A DNA stretch of 64,000 bases, from positions 54,605 to 118,604 of the forward strand of contig NZ_SMBU01000014.1 in assembly GCF_004342485.1 (NCBI RefSeq), read 5' to 3'. This stretch comes from Roseateles saccharophilus (lineage in GTDB: Bacteria > Pseudomonadota > Gammaproteobacteria > Burkholderiales > Burkholderiaceae_C). The notes beneath the pieces were generated by a model that saw nothing but the letters and a program-made list of their open reading frames with translations, searched no databases and had not been told where the DNA came from. Shown in pieces: positions 12,325-20,145 of this stretch. Position 1 is the first letter of the stretch. Every line of letters starts with the position of its first letter. A program made the position numbers and the translations under genes.

Positions 12325-13179
12325 CTAAGGCTTGGTGTCCGGGCGGACGAGATCAATGATTTGCTGCCCGGCCAGCTTGGCGGCGGCGATCTGCGCCGGC
12401 GTGGGCGGTGCGGTGAACGGCACGGCCCCCTGCTTGATCAGGGCCTCCACCGTGGCGCCTGCGCCGGCGTGGCTGTCGTACAGCCGCGTGAAGGCGTAGA
12501 GATAACTCAGCCGCTCCTCGTCTGTCAGGCCCCAGGCCCGGTTCGACAGCGCCGCGTCCAGCAGGCTCGGCGCGCCGGCATTGGCCTCCTGGCGCATGGC
12601 ATCCGCCACTTCGCGCCGCTGCTCCGCCGTCAGCTCGCCGGGTACCACCGCACCGGCATAGGTCGTGGCGGCGCCGGGGATGCGTGCGCGCATGGCCCGC
12701 GAGGCCAGCCCGGCCAGCATGGCCTGGTGCTGGGCGGTGACGGTCTGGCAGCGTCGCGACTCGTCGTCGGCCTCGCGCATCAGCTGCGTCATCACCTCGG
12801 GCACGACGCCCACGGCGCGCGCCTGCTCGTAGCTGCTGCGGCGTGCCTCGTTCGACGCACACAGCCGCAGCCATTTCACGGCCTCCCAGGCGTCGGCGGC
12901 ATCGGTGCCGACGAAGGCGCGCTCGATGTGCGGGCCATAGCCTTCGGAGCCCACGCGCTGCACTGCGGCCGGGGCCGGAGCCGTGCTCTGGACCGCGGGC
13001 AGAGCCGCCGATGCGGCAGCAGGTTGGGCCGGAGCGGCGGGCAGCATCAGCGGCAATGCCGCGACTGCGGCAGGCGGCGCAGCGGGTTTGTCGTCTGGCG
13101 TGCGCGTCGCGTAGAAGAAAACGCCGACGACGCCGGCCAGTGCGGCGAGTGCTGCCAAGGCCCAGCGGGATGTGGTCAT
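12325..13179 (-). CDS. Unknown protein with N-terminal membrane anchor
   Basis: About 284 residues. A single hydrophobic segment near residues 8-24 is followed by a long Pro/Ala-rich linker (to about residue 75), then a mostly helical domain with four cysteines that should face the periplasm. No family was recognised. It follows a small membrane protein on the same strand by about 20 bp and could be the last gene of the sulfite dehydrogenase transcript. Confidence 0.6.
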   Translation of the reverse strand: MTTSRWALAALAALAGVVGVFFYATRTPDDKPAAPPAAVAALPLMLPAAPAQPAAASAALPAVQSTAPAPAAVQRVGSEGYGPHIERAFVGTDAADAWEAVKWLRLCASNEARRSSYEQARAVGVVPEVMTQLMREADDESRRCQTVTAQHQAMLAGLASRAMRARIPGAATTYAGAVVPGELTAEQRREVADAMRQEANAGAPSLLDAALSNRAWGLTDEERLSYLYAFTRLYDSHAGAGATVEALIKQGAVPFTAPPTPAQIAAAKLAGQQIIDLVRPDTKP

Positions 13180-13198
13180 GAGTCGAATGCGTTGAGGT

Positions 13199-13522
13199 TC
13201 AGTGGGCGAAGTTGAACCGCACCACCGCCATGGCCAGCGCGAAAAGATAGCCACAGGCGAAGCGGTCGATGCGCAGCACCGGGTCGCCGCGGCGTGCGCG
13301 CCAGTGGCCCAGCAGCGTCATGGCCAGCCCCGCGGCGACCGGTGTGAAGACGAGGTTGACTAGCCGGGGCCAGCCGTCGCGCGTCAGGTGGTGGGGTAGC
13401 AGCCACAGGCTCAGCGCGCCGAACAGCGCTCCGAGCACCAGATAGCCGAGGACGGCGAACCAGACGTTGGGCTGGCGGCGAAACGGTGCAGCCAGCGCGT
13501 GCAGGCCGAGCTCCACCAGCAC
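13199..13522 (-). CDS. Small membrane protein, start codon uncertain
   Basis: 107 residues if read from the GTG at 13522, with three or four hydrophobic segments. The frame continues upstream without ATG or GTG to a TAG near 13615. It encodes a leucine-rich amphipathic helix (EVLLELLLELVFQVVGE) that joins smoothly to the annotated N-terminus (VLVELGLHALAAPF). This upstream stretch looks like real protein, so a non-standard start such as CTG is possible. No function could be assigned. Confidence 0.55.
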   Translation of the reverse strand: MLVELGLHALAAPFRRQPNVWFAVLGYLVLGALFGALSLWLLPHHLTRDGWPRLVNLVFTPVAAGLAMTLLGHWRARRGDPVLRIDRFACGYLFALAMAVVRFNFAH

Positions 13523-13629
13523 CTCGCCAACGACCTGGAAGACCAGTTCGAGCAGCAGTTCAAGCAGGACTTCCAGATCGGCCTCCGCCGCGGGTTCATG
13601 AAGCCCCGCAGCCTAAGCCCGAAGCCCGG

Positions 13630-13956
13630 CTATTTCGGCTGCTCGTTGCCGTAAGTCTTCACCAGATAGTCCACGATGACCGGCATGTCCTCGTCGGCGA
13701 TGGGGGCCTTGAACACGCCCTTCATGCGCTTGACCATCGCGTCCCAGTAGGGCCGCGCGGCGGTGGGTGGCTGGTAGGCCATGTACTCGGCCGAGTGGCA
13801 GGCCACGCAGTTGGCCTGGGCCTTGGCATAGCCGGGCAGGGCGCTGGCCTTGAGCTGGATGCCGTCGGGCGGCAGCGTGATGGTCTTGGGCGCGGAGCCG
13901 GCGGGCAGGGCCGGCAGCACGAGCAGGGCGGCGAGCGCGAGATGGTGCAGCTTCAT
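13630..13956 (-). CDS. sorB: Sulfite dehydrogenase cytochrome c subunit SorB
   Basis: 108 residues with a Sec signal peptide (MKLHHLALAALLVLPALPAGSA) and a single haem-binding motif CVACH, with a methionine-rich later half (YWDAMVKRMKG) that can supply the axial ligand. Size and the MxIVDYLVKTYG-type ending fit the electron-accepting subunit of SorAB, which passes electrons from sulfite oxidation to cytochrome c in the periplasm. It lies 14 bp downstream of sorA on the same strand. Confidence 0.85.
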   Translation of the reverse strand: MKLHHLALAALLVLPALPAGSAPKTITLPPDGIQLKASALPGYAKAQANCVACHSAEYMAYQPPTAARPYWDAMVKRMKGVFKAPIADEDMPVIVDYLVKTYGNEQPK

Positions 13957-13970
13957 GGTCTTGCCTCCCT

Positions 13971-15203
13971 TCAGACGGCGCTGATGCGCACGGACTCGAC
14001 GACGTTGCGCATATAGCCGGCCGGCTGCCACAGGGCCTCCATCGGCTGGCTCTGGCCCGAGCGGTTCCAGGCACGCACGCGCAGGTCGTGCTGGCCCGGC
14101 GCAGGCGTGAAGCCGAAGCGGAACTCGCGGAAGGAGTAGCGACCCAGGTCCGCGCCCAGCGTTGCCGCGCGCCAGCTGGCGCCGCCGTCGGTGGAGAAGG
14201 CCACCTCACGGATGCCCTGGCCGCCGTCGAAGGCGATGCCCTTCACGGCCAGCGGCGCGCCGGCCGGCAGGCGTGCGCCGTCGGCCACCGAGGTGATGAA
14301 GCTGCGCACGTTGAAGCGGGCTATGGGCCGTGTGGCGGCCGGCGTGGTGCCGGGCTCGATGCAGGCGCAGTCGTTGTCGGGCACGCGGTAGGCCGGCTTC
14401 ATCCAGAAGCCGTCAAAGACCGAGTCGATGACCTCGATCTCGCTCAGGTGCTTGACCCAGTAGGTGCCGTAATAGCCCGGCACGATGAGCTTGACCGGGT
14501 AGCCGTTCAGGAAGGGGATGTCGGCGCCGTTCATCTGCCAGGCCAGCATGACCTCGCCGTCCATCGCGTGGGCGATGTCTAGCGCCTTGACGAAGTCGCC
14601 GCCGCCGAACAGCGCTTCGTCCAGGCCGTTGAAGGTGACCTGGCGGGCCGTGTTCTTCAGCTCGGCGCGGGCCAGCACGTCCTTCAGCGGCACGCCCAGC
14701 CAGCGCGCATTGCCCATCGCGCCGTTGGCCAGCTGGCCGCCGGTGACGCGCGGGTTGAACAGGCCCCGGCCATTGCCCGAGCACTGGTTGACGGCCGTGA
14801 TCTCGACCGGCCTGAAACCGGTCTTCAGCTCGGCCATCGACAGCGCGAAGGGCTTGGCAACGGCGTTGCCGAAGATCTTGATCTGGTGCGTGTCGGCATC
14901 GATGGAAGTCGGGATGCCGGCGTTGTGATAACGCACGAAGAAGGCGTCGTTGGGCGTGATCGGCCCGTCGTTGAAGACCTCGAAGGGCGTCTCCAGCTGC
15001 GGCGGCCGCGAGCTCAGCACGATCAGCGGGCGCTTCTCGGGATAGGCGACGAGGCGGCGCTCACCGTTGGCGAAGGGGTGGGTGAAGGTTTGAGGCGCGC
15101 CGGCCTGGGCCCAGGCGGGCAGATGTGCGGCCAGGCCCGCGAGGCCGGTGGCGCCGAGGAGGCTGCGCCGGCTCAGCCGGCTGGGATCGGGGTGGTCGGG
15201 CAT
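13971..15203 (-). CDS. sorA: Sulfite dehydrogenase molybdenum subunit SorA
   Basis: 410 residues. A Tat signal (SRRSLLGATG near residue 11) is followed by the sulfite oxidase fold. The molybdenum-ligating cysteine is Cys141 in AVNQCSGNGRG, and conserved arginine and histidine residues around VRYHNAG and the segment PGYYGTYWVKHL are present. A C-terminal Ig-like dimerisation domain starts at about 295. It oxidises sulfite to sulfate in the periplasm and passes electrons to SorB. The start at 15203 places the twin arginines near the N-terminus; the earlier ATG codons at 15260 and 15242 do not. It sits between a SnoaL-like gene and sorB. Confidence 0.92.
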   Translation of the reverse strand: MPDHPDPSRLSRRSLLGATGLAGLAAHLPAWAQAGAPQTFTHPFANGERRLVAYPEKRPLIVLSSRPPQLETPFEVFNDGPITPNDAFFVRYHNAGIPTSIDADTHQIKIFGNAVAKPFALSMAELKTGFRPVEITAVNQCSGNGRGLFNPRVTGGQLANGAMGNARWLGVPLKDVLARAELKNTARQVTFNGLDEALFGGGDFVKALDIAHAMDGEVMLAWQMNGADIPFLNGYPVKLIVPGYYGTYWVKHLSEIEVIDSVFDGFWMKPAYRVPDNDCACIEPGTTPAATRPIARFNVRSFITSVADGARLPAGAPLAVKGIAFDGGQGIREVAFSTDGGASWRAATLGADLGRYSFREFRFGFTPAPGQHDLRVRAWNRSGQSQPMEALWQPAGYMRNVVESVRISAV

Positions 15204-15265
15204 GGCGGTCTCCGGGGCCGAGGTGGCGGGATTCTTTCGCATTCCCGCCACCTTGCCCACCGCCG

Positions 15266-16135
15266 TCAGCGCGTCGCCGTGAAGCTCAGGCCACCGCCCG
15301 TCAGCTGGAGCTGCTGGACCCTGCCCTGCGCATCCCGCGTGAAACGCACGCGGGCCTCGGAGCCGGCCTGCGCGAACTCATCCGCTGCCCCGGGCTCGAA
15401 GGCCTCGGGCGGGCTGGCCCTGACCTTGGGACCGCCGAAGCCCACCAGCAGGTGGTCACCCTCGGCGATGACGTCGATCCGCGTGCCGGCAGGCAGCGCC
15501 GGCTGGTCGCTGGCCGCCGGTGCCGCGATCAGGTAGTGGCCGGCGTAGGCCTGCATCGCGGGCGCTGCTGGGGCGGCGGGTCGAGCCTCGGCCCGCGGCG
15601 CTGCGGCCTCGCCCTGCTTGCGCGCGGCATCCCAGTGCTCGGCGATGCGGCCGTTCTCGACGCGGAACATGTCGAAGGCCGTCGTGGTGTAGCTCGCACC
15701 GGGCACAGAGGGGTCGGGCAGGCGGGCCACGAAGCTCAGCGTCACGAGGTCGCCCTCGGCCGTGATGGACACCAACGGCGCGCTCACGCGCGGGGCGATG
15801 TCGTGCGGCTTGGCGAACTGCGAGAAGAAGGCGACGAAGCCGGCGCGCCCGGTCGGCACATTGGGGTTGTGCTGGATGTAGCTCTCAGCGAGGTAGCGGT
15901 CGGCCAGCTCCAGATGGCCGCCCTCCAGCACCTCGCGCCAGAAGTCGTAGACCAGGCGCTTGTTGGCGGCGAGGCGGGCATCGGGGCTGGCCAGCAGGGC
16001 CTCGTGCGAGGCGCTGGCCTGAACGTCGGCGCGGGCGGCCTGGCCGGCCAGACCGGTGAGGCCGGCCAGGGCCAGCGCGAGAAGGCGTGAAGACGGGTTC
16101 AAGGATGTCGCTCCGGTGGGGATTGGAGCGGGCAT
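15266..16135 (-). CDS. Exported SnoaL-like protein with extra C-terminal domain
   Basis: About 289 residues. After a signal peptide (ALALAGLTGLAGQAARA) comes an NTF2/SnoaL-like domain with the run LAESYIQHNPNVPTGRAGF, followed by TTTAFDMFRVENGRIAEHWD, both typical of the predicted SnoaL-like aldol-condensation group. A Pro/Ala linker leads to a second domain of about 100 residues that looks beta-rich and ends in LTGGGLSFTATR. The reaction is unknown. It is directly upstream of sorA on the same strand with a 62 bp gap. Confidence 0.65.
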   Translation of the reverse strand: MPAPIPTGATSLNPSSRLLALALAGLTGLAGQAARADVQASASHEALLASPDARLAANKRLVYDFWREVLEGGHLELADRYLAESYIQHNPNVPTGRAGFVAFFSQFAKPHDIAPRVSAPLVSITAEGDLVTLSFVARLPDPSVPGASYTTTAFDMFRVENGRIAEHWDAARKQGEAAAPRAEARPAAPAAPAMQAYAGHYLIAAPAASDQPALPAGTRIDVIAEGDHLLVGFGGPKVRASPPEAFEPGAADEFAQAGSEARVRFTRDAQGRVQQLQLTGGGLSFTATR

Positions 16136-16236
16136 CCTCGCCAGCACCCGCCCGCGGCGCCATGCGCATGCGACGAAGCGCAGGGCCGCGGGGCTGAAGC
16201 GGCCCCGGGTCGGGCCGGACTGGCTGGCGCGCGGCG

Positions 16237-17769
16237 TCAGCCGAGCCGCACCGGCACGAAGATCTGCTGGCCGTCGCGGGCCACGAGCAGGGCGACCTGG
16301 GCGGGTTTGCCCTTCAGCACCTCGCGCACCTGTTCGACGTTCTGCACCGGCCGGCCGTTCAGCGCCAGCAGCACGTCGCCGGGCTGCACGCCGGCCAGCT
16401 GGGCCGGGCCGGCCACGCGCTCGATCAGCAGGCCGTGGTCCAGGCCGGCCTGGTTCAGCTCGGCGCGCTCCAGTGGCCGCATCGCCAGGCCCAGCGAGCC
16501 GCCCTGCGGCGCCGCGTTGGCCTCCTGGGCGTCGCGCTCGGCATGGCCCAGCGACACCGTCTCGCTGTGCGCGGCCTTGTCGCGCCAGATGTCGAGCTTG
16601 AGCTTGTCGCCCGGGCGGGCCAGGCCCACGCGGCTGGACACGTCGCCCGCCACATGCACGGCCTCGCCGTCCACGCCGGTGATGACGTCACCCGCCTTCA
16701 GCCCGGCCTTGGCCGCGGCGCTGTCGGGCACGACGCTGGACACCAGCGCGCCGTTGGGCGAACCCAGGCCGAAGGAGGCGGCCAGCGGCGCACTCAGGTC
16801 CTGCAGCGTCACGCCCAGGCGCGCATGCTCGACCTTGCCGTGGGCGACGATCTGGTCCTTCACCTTCAGTGCCACGTCCACCGGGATGGAGAAGGCCAAG
16901 CCCTGGAAGCCGCCGCTCTGCGAAAAGATCTGCGCGTTGACGCCCACCACGCGGCCGGCCGCGTCGAACAGCGGGCCGCCCGAGTTGCCGGGGTTCACGG
17001 CCGCATCGGTCTGGATGAAGGGCACGACGCTCTCGCCCGGCAGCGAGCGGCCCTTGGCGCTGACGATGCCCTGCGTGGCCGTCTGCTCGAAGCCATAGGG
17101 CGCGCCGATGGCCAGCACATAGTCGCCCACCTGCACCTGGCGCGAATCGCCGAGTTGCACCGTGGGCAGGCCCTTGGCATCCACTCGCAGCACGGCGATG
17201 TCGGTGGCCGGGTCGCTGCCCAGCACCTGGGCCGAGAACTCGCGCCGGTCGCTGAGCTTGACGGTGACCTGCTTGGCGTCGCGCACGACGTGGGCATTGG
17301 TCAGGATCAGGCCGTCGCTGCTGATGATGAAGCCCGAGCCCTGGCCGCGGAAGGGCTGGGCGCCCGGGTTCATCTGCTGCGGCATGCGCAGCCCCGGGAT
17401 GCCGCGGAAGAAGCGGAAGAAGGGGTCCTCGTCCATGCCGCCCTGCCCGTCGGCGACGGCCGGGCCGTCCACCTTGTGCAGGCCGGCCACCGTGATGCCG
17501 ACGACGGCCTGGCCCTGGGTCTGCACGATGGCGCGGTAGTTGGGCAGCTGGGCGGGTGGCAACGCGGCGGCCGGCGCCGCCACGGCGGCGGGGGCAGTGG
17601 TGGCGGTGCTGCCGGGGCTGGCGTCGCCGGCCAGCGGCGCGGCAAGGGGCGCCTTGTTCTGCAGCCAGGCCGGCAGCGTCCAGCCGGAGGCGGTGGTGGT
17701 CAGCGTCATGCCCGCGCCCAGCAGGGCCGCCGCAGTGGCGGTCAGCGCGAATTTGGTGGTCTGGGTCAT
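16237..17769 (-). CDS. DegQ/DegP-type periplasmic serine endoprotease
   Basis: 510 residues, standard length for a Do-like protease. An N-terminal signal or anchor is followed by the trypsin-like domain with catalytic His160 (TNAHVV), Asp190 (ATDIAVL) and Ser263 (GNSGGPL). Two PDZ domains follow at about 300-390 and 410-505, each recognisable by a GLKAGDVI or GVQPGDVLL turn. It degrades or refolds damaged envelope proteins in the periplasm. Its upstream region carries three 11 bp tandem repeats that look like a response-regulator site. The DegQ, DegP or MucD assignment cannot be settled from sequence alone. Confidence 0.92.
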   Translation of the reverse strand: MTQTTKFALTATAAALLGAGMTLTTTASGWTLPAWLQNKAPLAAPLAGDASPGSTATTAPAAVAAPAAALPPAQLPNYRAIVQTQGQAVVGITVAGLHKVDGPAVADGQGGMDEDPFFRFFRGIPGLRMPQQMNPGAQPFRGQGSGFIISSDGLILTNAHVVRDAKQVTVKLSDRREFSAQVLGSDPATDIAVLRVDAKGLPTVQLGDSRQVQVGDYVLAIGAPYGFEQTATQGIVSAKGRSLPGESVVPFIQTDAAVNPGNSGGPLFDAAGRVVGVNAQIFSQSGGFQGLAFSIPVDVALKVKDQIVAHGKVEHARLGVTLQDLSAPLAASFGLGSPNGALVSSVVPDSAAAKAGLKAGDVITGVDGEAVHVAGDVSSRVGLARPGDKLKLDIWRDKAAHSETVSLGHAERDAQEANAAPQGGSLGLAMRPLERAELNQAGLDHGLLIERVAGPAQLAGVQPGDVLLALNGRPVQNVEQVREVLKGKPAQVALLVARDGQQIFVPVRLG

Positions 17770-17828
17770 CGAGTGCTCCTTGGGGCTGAGGCTGCGGTGC
17801 AGCCGATGAGGAGGACTCTAGGAAGGGT

Positions 17829-17861
17829 GGGTGAGGGCTGGGTGAGGGGAAGGTGAGGTGA
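17829..17861. promoter_or_regulatory. Three 11-bp tandem repeats in the protease promoter
   Basis: The units GGGTGAGGGCT, GGGTGAGGGGA and AGGTGAGGTGA follow one another without gaps, giving GTGAG every 11 bp (17831, 17842, 17853). On the protease-coding strand this reads as CTCACC repeats 60-92 nt upstream of the ATG, just before a TAGAGT that could be the -10 box. Eleven-base direct repeats are typical of OmpR-family binding sites. The same stretch (17825-17849) contains five G-runs that fit a G-quadruplex pattern. Confidence 0.55.
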
Positions 17862-18048
17862 AAGTTAGGAGGCTGAGGGTGTTTGGGGCGGCTATCGACG
17901 GCGGATTCAACCGGTCGACGCAACACACTAACCACTGCTCAGGCAGAAGGAGATGCCACGATGGGAAGTACCAACGCTCATCGGATTTGTGCAGGGTCAT
18001 GGAGCATCCTTCCGAGTGAAAGGGCCCGATGCCAGGCGTTTCGCTTCG

Positions 18049-18813
18049 CTACCTCGCTGCCGTCTGCGGCACCGCCACGCCAGCGGCCCCGGAAATCGCC
18101 GCGGGCCGCTTGCCCTTCTGCGCGCGCACGTACTGCAGTTCGTTTGCCGCGGCCGAGTCGTTCTTGTTCAGCTCCAGGCACTTCAGGTAAGTCTTCTCAG
18201 CGTCATCGAGGCGATCCAGTTCCACGTACGCAAAACCCATGCCTCGCCACGCGCGCGCCAGATCGGCGTCCTTTTGATCCGGAGGAGAGAAGTCCTTGGC
18301 CGCCGCGGCCAGTTCGAATGTCTTGAGCGCTTGGGACCAGTCCTTTTCGGATTGATAGACGTGGGCCAGCTCGGACAGGAATCGCGAGTTCTGGGGCGAC
18401 AGTTGAACCGCCTTCTGCAGGCTCGCCTTGGCTTCCTGGAGGCGCCCCAACTCGATCAGCGAATAGGCCTTGATGTAGTGCGCGCTGGCCCAGTTCATGG
18501 ACACCACCACCGCCGAATTCCCGTCCTTGGCAGCCGCCGCTTCGAACAGATAGAGAAGCGTCTCTTCCTTGGTGCGGGCGCAGAAATACCGGGTCTTGTC
18601 TGCGTTGTACCGCTGCTCGTAGATGCCGATCACCTGGTCCAGAACCGCGACGGCTTCGGCGTAGCGCCGGCTGCGCACGAGCGGCACCGCGCTGTCAAAG
18701 AGGGGTTGGACGACCTTGTCCTCTTCGGAAACCTTCGGCGGCGCGCCCTCGCCGTGAGCGGCACCGGCAAACAGCGCCGCAACACCCACCATTAGCGCGA
18801 TCAAATACTTCAT
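18049..18813 (-). CDS. Exported tetratricopeptide-repeat protein
   Basis: 254 residues. A signal peptide (MKYLIALMVGVAALFAGAAHG) is followed by TPR-like helical repeats, clearest in IELGRLQEAKASLQKAVQLS, LSELAHVYQSEKDWSQALKTF and GFAYVELDRLDDAEKTYLKC. The C-terminus is an Ala/Pro-rich tail. TPR proteins bind other proteins; no partner is evident. The start at 18813 gives the signal peptide, and longer starts do not. Expression is probably independent of the protease gene, which lies 279 bp away with its own promoter region. Confidence 0.75.
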   Translation of the reverse strand: MKYLIALMVGVAALFAGAAHGEGAPPKVSEEDKVVQPLFDSAVPLVRSRRYAEAVAVLDQVIGIYEQRYNADKTRYFCARTKEETLLYLFEAAAAKDGNSAVVVSMNWASAHYIKAYSLIELGRLQEAKASLQKAVQLSPQNSRFLSELAHVYQSEKDWSQALKTFELAAAAKDFSPPDQKDADLARAWRGMGFAYVELDRLDDAEKTYLKCLELNKNDSAAANELQYVRAQKGKRPAAISGAAGVAVPQTAAR

Positions 18814-18911
18814 CTCGTCCCTCCCTGGCTTGTTTGTTAATAGCCTATCCGAAGGCGGCCATTGGCGACCGGCCGTACCTGGCCGATTTGAGGCGGTCGC
18901 GCCGGCCTCGT

Positions 18912-19232
18912 TCAACGGTAGTCGTTCTCGTGCTGGTCCCTGGCTGCAAGCAGCAAGACCTGCAGCTCGCGAATCGCGAAGAGCACGACGCAGCCGCCGT
19001 GGCCGAAGGGAACGATCAATTCCCGGAATTCCCTGTGCGCTTCACATCGGCGACAGGTGTGGGGCGCGAACGAGAGGATGCCCATGGCGCGCGCCAGCGC
19101 GTCGTGGAACCGAAAGATGCAGGTCTCGTCCGGCGTGTCGCTGGCCAGCTCGCGCTGGATGATGTGTTCCTCGAGGCGCTCGACGTCCTGCTGGAACGTG
19201 ACGGTGGGGATGAGCCGATACCCGGCGCTCAA
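18912..19232 (-). CDS. ParE/RelE-family toxin
   Basis: 106 residues. The pattern is that of the ParE/RelE plasmid stabilisation fold: an N-terminal helix pair (FQQDVERLEEHI) followed by strands ending in a basic and aromatic stretch (HREFRELIVPFG, VVLFAIRELQVLLLAARDQHEN). The RelE-type active-site residues are hard to place, and the family contains both gyrase inhibitors and mRNA endonucleases. Its ATG overlaps the antitoxin stop codon by 3 bp, the usual arrangement with antitoxin first. Confidence 0.8.
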   Translation of the reverse strand: MSAGYRLIPTVTFQQDVERLEEHIIQRELASDTPDETCIFRFHDALARAMGILSFAPHTCRRCEAHREFRELIVPFGHGGCVVLFAIRELQVLLLAARDQHENDYR

Positions 19233-19537
19233 CCGGCGGCCTGCCTGTTCTTGGCCACCACCGCCGCGCGGATGCGACCCTGTGCAGCCTTGGCGCGCTG
19301 CTGCATGCCGGCCAGGAAGTCGTCGGCCGTCATCAGGCCGGCACCCTTGTCGACCTGGCGCAGGGCCTTCCTGGCTCGGGCAATCGCCGCGTTCTGCTCG
19401 GCGCGGAACTCGACCTCCCTGCAGACGGCCGCCTCGATGAACTGCGTGAGCGATTCGCCTTCGCGCAGCACGGCCTCCAGGCTGGCCTTGGTCTCGGGCT
19501 CGACACGGATGGGGGGCAAGGTCGCGGAGCGGCTCAT
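19229..19537 (-). CDS. Antitoxin of the ParE-type module
   Basis: 102 residues. The N-terminal third resembles a ribbon-helix-helix antitoxin (PPIRVEPETKASLEAVLREGESLTQ contains the strand and first helix). The rest is a charged helix that should wrap the toxin. The YlcI/YnfO-type antitoxin family is the best match by eye. The ATG at 19537 lies just downstream of an inverted repeat that would suit autoregulation. Confidence 0.75.
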   Translation of the reverse strand: MSRSATLPPIRVEPETKASLEAVLREGESLTQFIEAAVCREVEFRAEQNAAIARARKALRQVDKGAGLMTADDFLAGMQQRAKAAQGRIRAAVVAKNRQAAG

Positions 19538-19546
19538 GGCGTCATC

Positions 19547-19564
19547 GTATAGCAGTTGATATAC
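19547..19564. promoter_or_regulatory. Operator/promoter of the ParE-type module
   Basis: An inverted repeat GTATA-N8-TATAC lies 10-27 bp upstream of the antitoxin ATG. On the minus strand the right arm doubles as a possible -10 (TATACG) with a TTGAGC about 15-16 bp upstream. Such overlap of operator and promoter is typical of autoregulated toxin-antitoxin genes. Confidence 0.5.
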
Positions 19565-19633
19565 ATGCTCAAACAGAGGAGTGCTTCGCGGCGCCGTGGG
19601 CGTGCGCAGGCGGGCTGAGCTAGCGTCCCGCCC

Positions 19634-20125
19634 ATGAAAACCATCCGCGACCTCAACACCCCGCCCGCGCACATCCAGGGCCGGCTCGAAGCCATCATCG
19701 TCCGCGGCGCGCCGCGCGAGCCGGCGCGTCGTGTCGAGCAGACCCAGGCCCTGGCCGGCATCGGCCTGGCGGATGACCGGCTGGGGCGGCGGGGCGAGGC
19801 GGAGCTGTCGACGCGGCAGGTCACGCTGATCCAGCAGGAGCATCTGCCGCTGATCGCGGCGTTCGCGCGTAGCGCGCCCGTCGACCCGGTCGGGCTGCGG
19901 CGCAACCTCGTCGTGTCGGGCATCAACCTGCTGTCGCTGAAGAACCAGACGCTGCGTGTGGGCGAGGCGCTATTGCAGATCGTCGGGCCCTGCGCGCCCT
20001 GCTCGCGCATGGAGGAGGTCGTCGGCCCCGGCGGCTACGCGGCGATGCGCGGCCATGGCGGCATGACGGCGCGCATCCTCGAAGGCGGCCTGCTGCGTGT
20101 GGGCGACGTGGTGCGGCCGGGCTGA
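19634..20125 (+). CDS. MOSC-domain protein
   Basis: 163 residues, a stand-alone MOSC domain. The conserved cysteine region reads GPCAPCSRMEE, and earlier family positions are seen in GIGLADDRLGR and GLRRNLVVSGINL. MOSC domains handle sulfur or molybdenum cofactor chemistry; relatives such as YiiM detoxify N-hydroxylated bases together with the molybdenum cofactor. It is divergent from the toxin-antitoxin pair. Confidence 0.85.
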   Translation: MKTIRDLNTPPAHIQGRLEAIIVRGAPREPARRVEQTQALAGIGLADDRLGRRGEAELSTRQVTLIQQEHLPLIAAFARSAPVDPVGLRRNLVVSGINLLSLKNQTLRVGEALLQIVGPCAPCSRMEEVVGPGGYAAMRGHGGMTARILEGGLLRVGDVVRPG

Positions 20126-20145
20126 GAGCTTGAAAGCCAAGGTTC

